Positions 52,969 to 61,421 of a DNA stretch of 64,000 nt are shown here, piece after piece. The stretch covers positions 372,001 to 436,000 of the forward strand of contig NZ_CANMRL010000002.1 in the NCBI RefSeq assembly GCF_947500255.1, written 5' to 3'. The notes beneath the pieces are model-generated. The model saw only the letters and a list, made by a program, of their open reading frames with translations. It made no database searches and had not been told where the DNA came from. This DNA is from an uncultured Psychroserpens sp. (lineage in GTDB: Bacteria; Bacteroidota; Bacteroidia; Flavobacteriales; Flavobacteriaceae). The translations under genes and the position numbers were made by a program. The first letter of the stretch is position 1; each line of letters starts with the position of its first letter.

Positions 52969-54315
52969 TTAGTTCCAAGGTTGTTTTTCTTCCTCTTCGC
53001 GCATAAACTTTTCGATTTTACGCTTTTCCCAATTGTTTCCTAGCACACCATCATTCACATATACTTTATAAGCGTGAAATCCTAAACCTATTCCCCAACC
53101 CAACATAGGCCACCAAAACCATTGATAATGCCATGATGTATAATAATTAATAAATGCTAGAAAAGGGATAACTATACAGTAAGACAGTAAGCTGTAATAA
53201 AATTCTTTTAATTCTTCAACACGTTTACGTGCTCTTACATATCTATCGTCAAATTTTGACTTTGGTTCTATTGCTTTCATAATTGATACTTGTTTTGTAA
53301 GCATTGGTATTGCTACTGCAAAACTATTTGCTTGTTGATTGATTGATACTGTTTTATTTGATAATAAGTTATAACGTTGTTTGATATTCTCTAAACCAAC
53401 GCCACTGCTCTTTTTTACTATCTGTTTTGGTTGAAGGTTATTCTCTACAACGAGCATACCATCTGTTTCAAAAATTTTAATATGCAATGGTTTACTGGTC
53501 GTTACCATATTATGCTTCACAGCATTTTCCAACAGTAATTGTAATGATAAAGGGACAACCTTGCTTTCAGGATTTGATGCATTTTCAGGAATTTCAAAAA
53601 TGATACTATCTTCAAAACGCATCTTTAAGAGCGACATATACGTTCTGGCAAAATCTAGTTCTTCATCTACAGTAATTAGGTCTTTATTTTTTTGTTCTAG
53701 AACATAACGATATACTTTAGATAAAGAGGTTGTGAATTTTTGTGCATTTTTAGGATTCTCTTCAATTAAGCTTGTTAATACATTTAAACTATTAAATAAG
53801 AAATGAGGATCTAGCTGATTTTTTAAAGCATCAAACTTCGCACTTGCTGCACCAGCGATAACCTTTTGTTCTTTAATCTTGTTCTTTTGATATCTATTAT
53901 AAAAGAAAATAATATGAAACACAGATACAATGGTTAGTGTGATCCAGAGCCCAAAACTATAACCTTGCCATGTCTCTCTCTCAATAAATGCATTAAAAGT
54001 ATTACCATAAATAATAACTGAAATAAATACTCTTAAAAGAAATAGGACAATCAATGTGATTATTGTTGATCCAATGATTCCAACAAGAATACGCTTGATA
54101 GTATCACCTTTTTTCCAAGTACGGTTCTCCATGTAATCGAAGAATCCCATATTGCTATAACCTAATGCAAAAGAATACAATTGGTAAAATCCAAATTCAA
54201 TTAAAAAGTCATTAACCGATTTAAAGTCAAACCCATCAGAAAATACATTTCCAATAACGAATACAACACATCCGATAACAAAAGTTAGAATGATATTTTT
54301 AATTGATTTTGTCAT
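52969..54315 (-). CDS. LytS-type histidine kinase with C-terminal 2TM domain
   Basis: 448 residues. Four membrane spans in the first 150 residues, His_kinase domain with LDPHFLFNSLNVLTS (about 180), HATPase with LLLENAVKHN and SGVGLENIKQRY, and then, from about residue 355, a complete 2TM domain (ARKRVEELKEFYYSLLSY, two spans, GNNWEKRKIEKFMREEE). The fusion ties the free 2TM proteins downstream to this kinase functionally. The LytTR regulator at 51154 is its likely partner. Signal unknown. Confidence 0.88.
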   Translation of the reverse strand: MTKSIKNIILTFVIGCVVFVIGNVFSDGFDFKSVNDFLIEFGFYQLYSFALGYSNMGFFDYMENRTWKKGDTIKRILVGIIGSTIITLIVLFLLRVFISVIIYGNTFNAFIERETWQGYSFGLWITLTIVSVFHIIFFYNRYQKNKIKEQKVIAGAASAKFDALKNQLDPHFLFNSLNVLTSLIEENPKNAQKFTTSLSKVYRYVLEQKNKDLITVDEELDFARTYMSLLKMRFEDSIIFEIPENASNPESKVVPLSLQLLLENAVKHNMVTTSKPLHIKIFETDGMLVVENNLQPKQIVKKSSGVGLENIKQRYNLLSNKTVSINQQANSFAVAIPMLTKQVSIMKAIEPKSKFDDRYVRARKRVEELKEFYYSLLSYCIVIPFLAFINYYTSWHYQWFWWPMLGWGIGLGFHAYKVYVNDGVLGNNWEKRKIEKFMREEEEKQPWN

Positions 54316-54320
54316 AATAT

Positions 54321-54944
54321 TTACTCTTTACAAGATTTAACAACTTGTTCTGCGCGCTCTTTTCCCCAATTTGGGTGTAAATCACTTTCAGGTTTAAAGT
54401 TAGTAAAAAGTTCAATGGATTTTTCTATCTCAGCACAATAGGGCTTTGTATCCTGACCAAAATATTTAGCACTTCCCATTCCCCATTCGGCTTTGCCAAA
54501 AACAACTCTAGGGTTTTTTGGTGCTATTGTATATGCTTTACTATAAAGTTCTGCTATTTTCCCACCATATTTCATCCCATAGGTTCTCCCATCAAACGCA
54601 ACCCAATTGGTTAAAACGTGGGCTTGCATTACCAATATTTCAGGATTATCTTTGCTTATCGACATAGCACTGTTAATATGCTCTTGTGCCTTGTCTAACT
54701 GAGCTTTCAAGACTTTCTCGTCTTTTTCCCCCCAACTTTTTAAACTGTTGATTTGGGCAATATAATAATGTGGAAGCCATTGATCTATCTCTGCGTTAGA
54801 GATGCGTTCAAACATGTTTTCGGCTTCATCGGTTTTATTGTCTTGCCAAAGCTTAAATGCTTTTTCCATTCCTTTTTCAAAATTAGTTTGAGCAGATGTA
54901 ATTCCTGAAACCAATATGAGCGCGATAATGATTAATTTTTGCAT
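54321..54944 (-). CDS. Secreted TPR-like protein
   Basis: 207 residues with a signal peptide (cleaved near GITSAQ). The rest is helical, with weak TPR-like repeats (KAFKLWQDNKTDEAENMFERI, KAQEHINSAMSISKDNPEIL). Found 5 bp ahead of the kinase gene, it may be the extracytoplasmic part of the same sensing system. No enzyme motif. Confidence 0.72.
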   Translation of the reverse strand: MQKLIIIALILVSGITSAQTNFEKGMEKAFKLWQDNKTDEAENMFERISNAEIDQWLPHYYIAQINSLKSWGEKDEKVLKAQLDKAQEHINSAMSISKDNPEILVMQAHVLTNWVAFDGRTYGMKYGGKIAELYSKAYTIAPKNPRVVFGKAEWGMGSAKYFGQDTKPYCAEIEKSIELFTNFKPESDLHPNWGKERAEQVVKSCKE

Positions 54945-54948
54945 AATA

Positions 54949-55371
54949 TTATAGATTTATTGTTTGTGTTACTGATTTATTCTTTATTTTAAATTTTGCA
55001 TCTTTCCATTTAGGAGGTCCCATAAATCCTTTTGCATTATTTGAACATCCATAATCTTCTTTAGGAATACCTAAAAAATTACTATCTAACTTATTATTAT
55101 CATTTTCATCGTGATAAATTGAAATCGCATATATACCTTGAGGTATATTTTTAAAGGTCACTTCACAGGTATTATTATTTATAACACTCTTGGTGGATTT
55201 GAACCCATTATCTAAAAAAGAAATTTCAGAATTATACAAAGCCACATACACTTTCCCTTTGTTACTATCGAGGTTATTTATTTTGACCTTTACTTCCTGT
55301 CCTGATATGTCTTGAGCATTCAATATTTGACTAAATACAATAAAAACGATAATTTTTACTAGTGTGTTCAT
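54949..55371 (-). CDS. DUF2141-domain secreted protein
   Basis: 140 residues with a signal peptide (cleaved near ILNAQ). The domain pattern VKINNLDSNKGKVYVALYNS, GIYAISIYHDENDNNKLDSNFLGIPKEDYGCSNNA and FMGPPKWKDAKF is DUF2141, a small Ig-like periplasmic fold. It is the first gene of the LytTR/2TM operon and directly adjoins the operator region at 55457-55487. The function is unknown. Confidence 0.85.
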   Translation of the reverse strand: MNTLVKIIVFIVFSQILNAQDISGQEVKVKINNLDSNKGKVYVALYNSEISFLDNGFKSTKSVINNNTCEVTFKNIPQGIYAISIYHDENDNNKLDSNFLGIPKEDYGCSNNAKGFMGPPKWKDAKFKIKNKSVTQTINL

Positions 55372-55456
55372 AATGATTTGTTTTAACTGAAATTTTCAGT
55401 GTTGATTGATGAAGCAAATATCATATAGAAGCTTTCATTAAAAAAAAGAGAATGAC

Positions 55457-55487
55457 CGAATTGTAATTTTTAATAGACGAATTGTAA
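55457..55487. promoter_or_regulatory. Putative LytTR operator, locus 2
   Basis: CGAATTGTAA occurs twice in direct orientation, at 55457-55466 and 55478-55487, exactly 21 bp apart. This is two helical turns, as expected for LytTR dimers. A possible plus-strand -7 element TAACTTAT (55505-55512) follows a TTG in the second repeat by 20 bp, which would drive the serine hydrolase gene. Confidence 0.6.
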
Positions 55488-55561
55488 AAATTTCAAAAAA
55501 AGAGTAACTTATCTATTCACATAGCTACTAATGAAGTATCTATTTAACAAAAACCACAACA

Positions 55562-57358
55562 ATGAAAAAATTAGCTTTACTCGTTCTCAGTCTATTTATA
55601 ACATCTACAATCTCAGCTCAAGATAAACGTCTTAAAGGTGTTGAAAAAGAATTAAATAAAATCTTAGAAGCTACTAAAGCGCCTGGATTTGCTGTTGCAG
55701 TCGTTGAAGGCGAAAAAATCATCTATGCCAAAGGATTTGGTTACAGAGATTATGAGAATAAAATTCCTGCAGATGCTAATACCCTTTTTGCAATAGGTTC
55801 TTCAACTAAAGCGTTCACATCATCAATTTTAGGTTTGCTTAGAGCTGATGATAAACTATCATTTGATGACAATCCAAGAGATCATATTCCAGAATTAGAA
55901 TTCTATAACGACGATATGAATAACAATATCATTATTAAGGATCTAATGCGACATAGTACTGGTTTGCCTAGACACGATGGGTCTTGGTATTATTTTCCGT
56001 CACATAGCAAGGATAGCCTTTTAATGCGAATGAAGCATCAAGAACCATTTACTGGAATTAGACAACAATGGTATTATAATAACTTTGGTTTTTTAGCCCA
56101 AGGCGTTATTGCCGAAAGAATAACTGGTAAAAGTTGGGAAGATAACATCAACGATTATTTCTTTAAACCATTAGATATGAACAGATCTAATGCGACCATA
56201 GCCGAAATGAAATCAAGCTCAAATGCCGCTTTAGGTTATGAACTTAAAAAAGGAGATGTAATTAGTAAAATGGATTACTATGATATTGCTGGCATGTCTC
56301 CTGCTGGAAGTATAAATAGTAGTGTAAATGACATGTCAAAATGGTTGATCACATGGATCAATGAAGGAAAATATAATGATAAGGAGATTATACCAGAAAG
56401 TTATATAAACGAAGCCATGAGCTCACAGATGGTTGTTGGTCCAAACACTCCTGATGAGGATTTTCCAGATATCCATTTTGCAAATTATGGTTATGGATGG
56501 TTTTTACAATCATTCAAAGGACATTATCGTGTGGAACATGGTGGAAATATTAACGGCTTTTCAGCTAATGTTGCATTTTTTCCAAGTGATAGCTTAGGGA
56601 TTGTTGTATTAGCAAATCAAAATGGGTCTGCCGTTCCTTCTTTGGTAAGAAATACAATTTCAGATCGTATGTTAAACGAAGAGCGTTCTGATTGGGTTGG
56701 TCGTTATATAGAGCAACAGGAGAAAAACAAAAAGGCGCAAGCCGAGGCAAAGGAAGATTCGGAAACATCTAATGTAAAAAATACTAAGCCATCACATATT
56801 AATTTAGATTATACTGGTAGCTATTCTGACAAAGGTTATGGAGCATTTGAAATTGTGGTAGAAAATGACTCGTTGTTTACTAAGGTTAATTCAGACAAAC
56901 TATATCTACATCATTACCATTATGATACATTTGAACTTATTGATATTATTGATGGAAAGATAGATACCACAGAATACGGACAATCATTAAAAATCACTTT
57001 TAATACTAATGATGCTGGTGATATTTCTGGGGCTAAATTAAAAATTGAACCTACTGTAGACGCCATAGTATTTAAACGCACTCCAAATACGATTGATGTA
57101 GATTCTAAAACATTAGAATTATATACAGGTGAGTATGATATTTCGGGAACAGGATTTAAAGTGTATATAAAAGATGAAGCGCTTTATTTATTCATCAAAG
57201 GGCAACCTGAATATGAATTGGTCCCAACTGCAAAACATAAATTCTCATTTAAAACATTGGAAGGATTTAAAATTGAATTTATCGAATCTGATGATGGTAA
57301 AATAAATGAGCTAAAAGCTATACAACCTAACGGAACGTTTACTGCTAAACGCAAATAA
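55562..57358 (+). CDS. Secreted serine hydrolase with C-terminal beta domains
   Basis: 598 residues. Signal peptide (cleaved after TISAQ), class C beta-lactamase domain (about 25-370) with Ser80-Lys83 (SSTK), YNN in WYYNNFGF and HGG in VEHGGNING, and a C-terminal region (about 410-598) of two small beta domains of the DUF3471 type. Probable periplasmic peptidase or esterase. It is divergent from the LytTR/2TM operon and its promoter overlaps the LytTR-type repeats, so it is the likely target gene of that system. Confidence 0.87.
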   Translation: MKKLALLVLSLFITSTISAQDKRLKGVEKELNKILEATKAPGFAVAVVEGEKIIYAKGFGYRDYENKIPADANTLFAIGSSTKAFTSSILGLLRADDKLSFDDNPRDHIPELEFYNDDMNNNIIIKDLMRHSTGLPRHDGSWYYFPSHSKDSLLMRMKHQEPFTGIRQQWYYNNFGFLAQGVIAERITGKSWEDNINDYFFKPLDMNRSNATIAEMKSSSNAALGYELKKGDVISKMDYYDIAGMSPAGSINSSVNDMSKWLITWINEGKYNDKEIIPESYINEAMSSQMVVGPNTPDEDFPDIHFANYGYGWFLQSFKGHYRVEHGGNINGFSANVAFFPSDSLGIVVLANQNGSAVPSLVRNTISDRMLNEERSDWVGRYIEQQEKNKKAQAEAKEDSETSNVKNTKPSHINLDYTGSYSDKGYGAFEIVVENDSLFTKVNSDKLYLHHYHYDTFELIDIIDGKIDTTEYGQSLKITFNTNDAGDISGAKLKIEPTVDAIVFKRTPNTIDVDSKTLELYTGEYDISGTGFKVYIKDEALYLFIKGQPEYELVPTAKHKFSFKTLEGFKIEFIESDDGKINELKAIQPNGTFTAKRK

Positions 57359-57372
57359 TTACCAAACGTCTT

Positions 57373-57412
57373 AATTAAAAAAGCACTCTTTTAAAAGAGT
57401 GCTTTTTTAATT
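57373..57412. terminator. 40-bp perfect palindromic terminator
   Basis: A self-complementary stem of 20 bp per arm centred between 57392 and 57393, with core GCACTC and A/T-runs on both outer sides. It serves both convergent genes, and it overlaps the last codons of the gene that ends at 57407. Confidence 0.9.
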
Positions 57413-57835
57413 TTCAACTTCTGCTAATGCCCTATCCGTTGCCCATTGAATAGCAGCTTCTAAGCTATTAAAACGTTTTATTTTTTTATGAAAAAACAAG
57501 TTTTCTATAACTGTATTTAATACACTTCCTTGAGTATAACCAACAACACCATAGCCTTTTAAACCGTAACTATGTTTGAAAAACTTGAGCCAGTCATTTG
57601 GTTTTACAGCATACGAATATATACGATGAGAAATATAGACAACATCATTTCCGTCTGTATCTAGGAAAGAGGTCACATCTTCTACAATTTGCTTAGCATG
57701 ATAATCCCAAGTAAAGGTAATACCTTGCTTAATTTCTGAAATAACATACCCATCAAAAACAAAAACATTACCGTAATCGTAATTAAATTCTTTTAGAATG
57801 TTGTTATATAAAGTGGAATCTTTAATGCTAGTCAT
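57407..57835 (-). CDS. Unknown protein, paralogue A
   Basis: 142 residues, no signal peptide and no membrane span. It aligns without gaps over the full length to the protein at 58012, roughly 60 percent identical, with conserved LKEFNYDYGNVFVFDG, YISHRIYSYA, WLKFFKHSY, LKGYG and ENLFFHKKIKRF. The alternating pattern is compatible with a STAS/SpoIIAA-like fold, but I would not assign it. Its 3' end is inside the terminator palindrome. Confidence 0.7.
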   Translation of the reverse strand: MTSIKDSTLYNNILKEFNYDYGNVFVFDGYVISEIKQGITFTWDYHAKQIVEDVTSFLDTDGNDVVYISHRIYSYAVKPNDWLKFFKHSYGLKGYGVVGYTQGSVLNTVIENLFFHKKIKRFNSLEAAIQWATDRALAEVEN

Positions 57836-58011
57836 TTGGTCAAAATAAAACTATTTATTGAAATAATTGACTTCAAAATCACATATTATTATGAAAAATC
57901 AAGTTTAAAAATCTCTAGATTTCTTTACAGTATTGAGAACCAAATAATTAGTAAAAGTCACATATAATAAGTAAAAATAGTAATGGAATTTTATAAGACA
58001 ACTTATCCAAA

Positions 58012-58440
58012 TTAATCTTCAAATTCTGCTAAAACTTTATCTGTTGCCCATTGAATAGCAGTCTCTAAATTGGAAAAACGTTTTATCTTTTTGTGAAAAA
58101 ATAAATTTTCAATAACAGCGTTCAAGATACTACCTTGAGTATATCCAACAATACCATATCCTTTGAGTGTATAACTGTGTTTAAAAAACTTAAGCCAATC
58201 ACTCGGCATTATAGAATAGGAATGAATACGATGAGAGATATAGATAAAATCTGAACCATCATTTCCTGTAAATTGAGCAATATCCTCAGACATTCTAATC
58301 ATATGCTCATCCCAACCGATTGTGAGCCCCTCTTTCATTTCAGAAAGTATAAAACCATCAAACACGAAAATATCTCCAAAATCGTAATTGAATTCTTTTA
58401 AAACCTTATTATAAAAGGGGGTTTGTTTTACACTAATCAT
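58012..58440 (-). CDS. Unknown protein, paralogue B
   Basis: 142 residues, the tandem sister of the protein at 57407 (gap 176 bp, each probably with its own promoter). The best conserved parts are the middle (YISHRIHSYSIMPSDW) and the C-terminal NAVIENLFFHKKIKRF, so these should form the functional core. Soluble and cytoplasmic. No family recognised. Confidence 0.7.
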   Translation of the reverse strand: MISVKQTPFYNKVLKEFNYDFGDIFVFDGFILSEMKEGLTIGWDEHMIRMSEDIAQFTGNDGSDFIYISHRIHSYSIMPSDWLKFFKHSYTLKGYGIVGYTQGSILNAVIENLFFHKKIKRFSNLETAIQWATDKVLAEFED

Positions 58441-58562
58441 ATACTGAATTTAACATTTTCAAGGCAAAAAAGCTAGTATTAATAGGAATTACTGCATTAA
58501 AATTTCTAATTTATAATAACAGATTAACTCATCCGTTCTATTGTAAACCATACCAACAACGA

Positions 58563-58943
58563 ATGAAAAAATTACTTTTAGGTATTGCACTAATTGGGTT
58601 ATTGATGCTAATTCTCTATGGAAGCTTACATGCTTTTGGAAGATATATTTATAACACACAATCCTGTGAACGTTTTAACATCGATAATATCGAATTAAGG
58701 ACTGGTATTAATATTCCAGATATAACTTCAACAGAATGTACGTGTGAAAACAATAAAAAGATTTCAAAATTTACAATTGATACAGATAAAGTAGACTTAG
58801 ATCATTATATTTCTAAAAATAAGTTGACGTTGGTTAATGAACTTTACATCAAAGAAAATGACACTAAAAACTCAACTTATAAAGTCACTTTTAATAAGAA
58901 TACAGCAGAGTTAATTGTAGATTTAATCTATAAAAACAATTAG
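58563..58943 (+). CDS. Small single-span protein of unknown function
   Basis: 126 residues. One N-terminal span (about 5-25) acts as anchor or uncleaved signal; the remaining 100 residues are polar with three cysteines (QSCERF and ECTCEN). No family recognised. It stands alone with a terminator after it. Confidence 0.6.
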   Translation: MKKLLLGIALIGLLMLILYGSLHAFGRYIYNTQSCERFNIDNIELRTGINIPDITSTECTCENNKKISKFTIDTDKVDLDHYISKNKLTLVNELYIKENDTKNSTYKVTFNKNTAELIVDLIYKNN

Positions 58944-58953
58944 ACTTAAATAG

Positions 58954-58983
58954 AAAAAAGCACCAAGATTCTGATGCTTTTTT
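58954..58983. terminator. Terminator after the small unknown gene
   Basis: AAAAAAGCA and TGCTTTTTT form a 9-bp stem with T-run; convergent with the PPIase gene end at 59004. Confidence 0.65.
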
Positions 58984-59003
58984 ATTTATATGTGGTATTA
59001 AGA

Positions 59004-59936
59004 CTATTTTACATCCATTAATTCTACATCAAAAACTAATGTTGCATTTGGCGGAATCACACCTCCTGCTCCTGCAGATCCATAACCTAGATCGCTTGGA
59101 ATAACTAAACGTGCTTTATCGCCTACATTAAGTAAACAAATCCCTTCATCCCAACCTGGAATAACCTGACCTACACCCACTTGAAAATCTAACGGTGCAT
59201 TTCTTTTGTATGACGAATCAAATACAGTTCCGTCTGCTAATTGTCCTTTGTAGTGTACAGATACCATTTTACCTGCCTCGGCAGCTTTTCCACTTCCTTT
59301 TTGAATGATTTGGTAACGCAATCCGCTTTTCGTTTCTTCAAAACCAGCCGCTAATTTATCTAACTCAGCTTTTGCAGCTTCACGTTCTGCCTCAACTCTT
59401 TTTTCTCTAGCACCTTCAAACACTCTAAACGCTTCAATAGCATTAAAACTTTCAGCATCTGCTCCTACTTTCACAATTTCCAAAGTATCAATTTGATCAC
59501 CTTGAGCAATAGCATCAACAACATCTTGACCTTCAATTACTTTTCCAAAGACTGTATGATTATTATCCAACCAAGGTGTCTCAACATGTGTGATAAAAAA
59601 CTGACTTCCATTTGTTCCTGGTCCAGCATTGGCCATAGATAGTACTCCTGGTCCATCATGTTTTAGATCTGGATGAAACTCATCATCAAACTTATAGCCT
59701 GGATTTCCAGTTCCAGTACCTTGAGGGCAACCACCTTGAATCATAAAATCTGGAATCACTCTGTGAAATTTTAAGCCATCATAATAAGGAGTGCCTTGAG
59801 GCTTCACTGCATTTTCTAAATTTCCTTCAGCTAAAGCCACAAAGTTACCTACTGTACCTGGTGTTTTTTGATATTCTAAAGCGACTAAAATTTCGCCTTT
59901 TGTTGTATTAAATTTTGCGTATAAACCGTCTTGCAT
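59004..59936 (-). CDS. Cyclophilin-FKBP fusion peptidylprolyl isomerase
   Basis: 310 residues with two different PPIase folds in one chain. Residues 1-160 are a cyclophilin ([39 protein letters not shown]). A helical linker (about 165-200) follows, then FKBP (about 205-310: [46 protein letters not shown]). Dual-family immunophilins of this cyclophilin-first order are known from flavobacteria. No signal peptide, so it acts in the cytoplasm on proline bonds during folding. Confidence 0.93.
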   Translation of the reverse strand: MQDGLYAKFNTTKGEILVALEYQKTPGTVGNFVALAEGNLENAVKPQGTPYYDGLKFHRVIPDFMIQGGCPQGTGTGNPGYKFDDEFHPDLKHDGPGVLSMANAGPGTNGSQFFITHVETPWLDNNHTVFGKVIEGQDVVDAIAQGDQIDTLEIVKVGADAESFNAIEAFRVFEGAREKRVEAEREAAKAELDKLAAGFEETKSGLRYQIIQKGSGKAAEAGKMVSVHYKGQLADGTVFDSSYKRNAPLDFQVGVGQVIPGWDEGICLLNVGDKARLVIPSDLGYGSAGAGGVIPPNATLVFDVELMDVK

Positions 59937-59959
59937 CGTGTTTTATTTAAATTGAGGTG

Positions 59960-59967
59960 CAAAGATA
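59960..59967 (-). promoter_or_regulatory. -7 promoter element of the PPIase gene
   Basis: The minus strand reads TATCTTTG, a perfect TAnnTTTG, 24 bp before the start codon; a TTG lies 24 bp further upstream at 59994-59992. Confidence 0.55.
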
Positions 59968-60045
59968 ACAAACTCTATTAGAAGTGAGAAGCAAGATTTG
60001 GAATTTGAATGCTATAAGATTAGTTTTGTCAAAAACAACAATACT

Positions 60046-60498
60046 ATGAGCTTCTTCACTAAATTGAAATCTGCCCTCGGAAATTCTAAACCATCAGAAA
60101 CTAAAGCTGTTTTAGATACAGTTGAGGCTATTACTAATGACATCGAGCATGACCCTTATGCCATTTCTGATAAAAACGTTTTATATGCTGGATTAAACGA
60201 ACTTGGCGGTTATTATTTCTTTCAAACGGTTATTGTTGGGAATTTTCATGTCAAAACAAAAGTAGGAGGGCAATTGATTATGATAGGTAAAAACTTTGAG
60301 CTAAAGTTAGAATCTGACTCGGTCGAATTTGAGTCTGACCCTACTGATGTAAAAGGACGTAGTATTACTAAAATTGATTTTCAAATTGAAGAAGAAGATG
60401 CAGCAAAAATTACCAATTCAAAACTGAATGAATTAGTCTTGACCTGTAAAAAGCACGAGATTACATTTTCAGTAATTAACGACAACAAAGAGAACTAA
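60046..60498 (+). CDS. Small cytoplasmic protein of unknown function
   Basis: About 150 residues from the ATG at 60046; the frame is open to 59998 but the extra part looks untranslated and lies in the PPIase promoter region. Contains VLYAGLNELGGYYFFQTVIVGNFHVKTKVGG, not a domain known to me in detail here, and many beta strands. No signal peptide. It is convergent with the MarR-type gene with a 4-bp gap. Confidence 0.6.
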   Translation: MSFFTKLKSALGNSKPSETKAVLDTVEAITNDIEHDPYAISDKNVLYAGLNELGGYYFFQTVIVGNFHVKTKVGGQLIMIGKNFELKLESDSVEFESDPTDVKGRSITKIDFQIEEEDAAKITNSKLNELVLTCKKHEITFSVINDNKEN

Positions 60499-60502
60499 TA
60501 AA

Positions 60503-61108
60503 TTACTTTTCTTCAAACTCAGGACAATCGAGCCTAATATCTTTACTCAACAGTTCTTTCTCGAGTAATCTGCAATAATCTGATGTTTCATTTTTTTGAT
60601 AAAATTGACATCCAAAGCAAGTCCGTTGCACAGTCAATACACCTGTTCTATTGAGTTTATAGATAAGCTCACTAATCGTTTCAAATAGGCTTTCTAATTC
60701 TGGTTGATTAAAATGATCTAGTTGAGACTTAAGAGGGTTTGCAAAATCATGTATTTCTGAAATCATCGTCTTTCCTGTAGCAGATAATTGAATTGTATAG
60801 CGACGACTATCTGAAGACGAGTAGTCTTTAATGATTAAGCCTTTTTTATCCAAAATCTTAATGGCATCACTAACTGTTGGCTTGGTCACGTTAAATTCTT
60901 TTGCCAGATGACTCACATTACACAGCTGTTCTTTATGAAAAGCAATAAAAACAAGAATTTGAATTTGAATTGGACTTAAACCCACAACTTTTGATTTCTC
61001 CCAAAGTAATATTTTAAATACTTCGGAGATACGCTCAAGACCTGTAACAATTTTACTTGACAAGTCCTTTTGCTGTTGATCTGGATTAAAAATACTATTG
61101 TTTTTCAT
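60503..61108 (-). CDS. MarR family regulator with a cysteine-rich tail
   Basis: About 201 residues from the ATG at 61108. An upstream in-frame ATG (61147) would translate through a terminator hairpin and the promoter, so I reject it. The winged helix is at about 45-115 (LSPIQIQILVFIAFH, VSHLAKEFNVTKPTVSDAIKIL, SSSDSRRYTIQLSATG). The C-terminal 40 residues add four cysteines (CFGC, YC, LDC), a possible metal or thiol sensor. Three operators of the TTAGGA-N-TCCTAA type at its own promoter and before the two neighbouring transcription units point to a local regulon. Confidence 0.85.
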   Translation of the reverse strand: MKNNSIFNPDQQQKDLSSKIVTGLERISEVFKILLWEKSKVVGLSPIQIQILVFIAFHKEQLCNVSHLAKEFNVTKPTVSDAIKILDKKGLIIKDYSSSDSRRYTIQLSATGKTMISEIHDFANPLKSQLDHFNQPELESLFETISELIYKLNRTGVLTVQRTCFGCQFYQKNETSDYCRLLEKELLSKDIRLDCPEFEEK

Positions 61109-61114
61109 AAAAAA

Positions 61115-61135
61115 GTCCCGCTTTAATTGCGGGAC
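61115..61135 (-). terminator. Terminator between the DUF2024 and MarR genes
   Basis: GTCCCGC (61115-61121) and GCGGGAC (61129-61135) form a GC-rich 7-bp stem with a 7-base loop; on the minus strand it is followed by six T, just before the MarR start codon at 61108. Confidence 0.88.
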
Positions 61136-61152
61136 AAAGTTAGTCATCCTAA
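61135..61152 (-). promoter_or_regulatory. MarR gene promoter with overlapping operator
   Basis: The minus strand carries a perfect -7 element TAACTTTG (61142-61135) with a TTG 22 bp upstream. The half-degenerate operator TTAGTCATCCTAA (61140-61152, 11 of 13 bases fitting TTAGGA-N-TCCTAA) overlaps it. Transcription would begin inside the hairpin just annotated. Confidence 0.6.
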
Positions 61153-61157
61153 TTAAA

Positions 61158-61421
61158 TTAATCGCAATGTTCCATTTCTATAATAAAATAACCATTATTT
61201 AGAATGTCTTGCTCGATTTCTTGTGTTGCCTGCTCCATATGACATAAACGACACTCTTTTGCAGATAACACCTTGTTATTAATAGATTTACGCTTTAAAT
61301 ATTCATTTCCGAAGTTAAACACAGTAACCTCATCGGTAACCTCACTTGGCACCAGAATATCAAAATGCATTATCCGTCCGTCATCACGCTTTACATAGGT
61401 ATCCCAAACTGAAACTCTCAT
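61158..61421 (-). CDS. DUF2024 family protein
   Basis: 87 residues. MRVSVWDTYVKRDDGRIMHFDILVP, split here only by length, is the clear DUF2024 opening; a second part holds AKECRLCHMEQA (Cys-x2-Cys-His) and ends EMEHCD. Cytoplasmic, perhaps a small metal or thiol binding protein. Its start overlaps the stop of the preceding gene by one base, so they are translated together. Confidence 0.85.
   Translation of the reverse strand: MRVSVWDTYVKRDDGRIMHFDILVPSEVTDEVTVFNFGNEYLKRKSINNKVLSAKECRLCHMEQATQEIEQDILNNGYFIIEMEHCD

Noticed and set aside
61109-61147. N-terminal extension of the MarR protein to the ATG at 61147
   Set aside because: These codons coincide with a terminator hairpin and the -7 element; the ATG at 61108 gives a normal MarR start.
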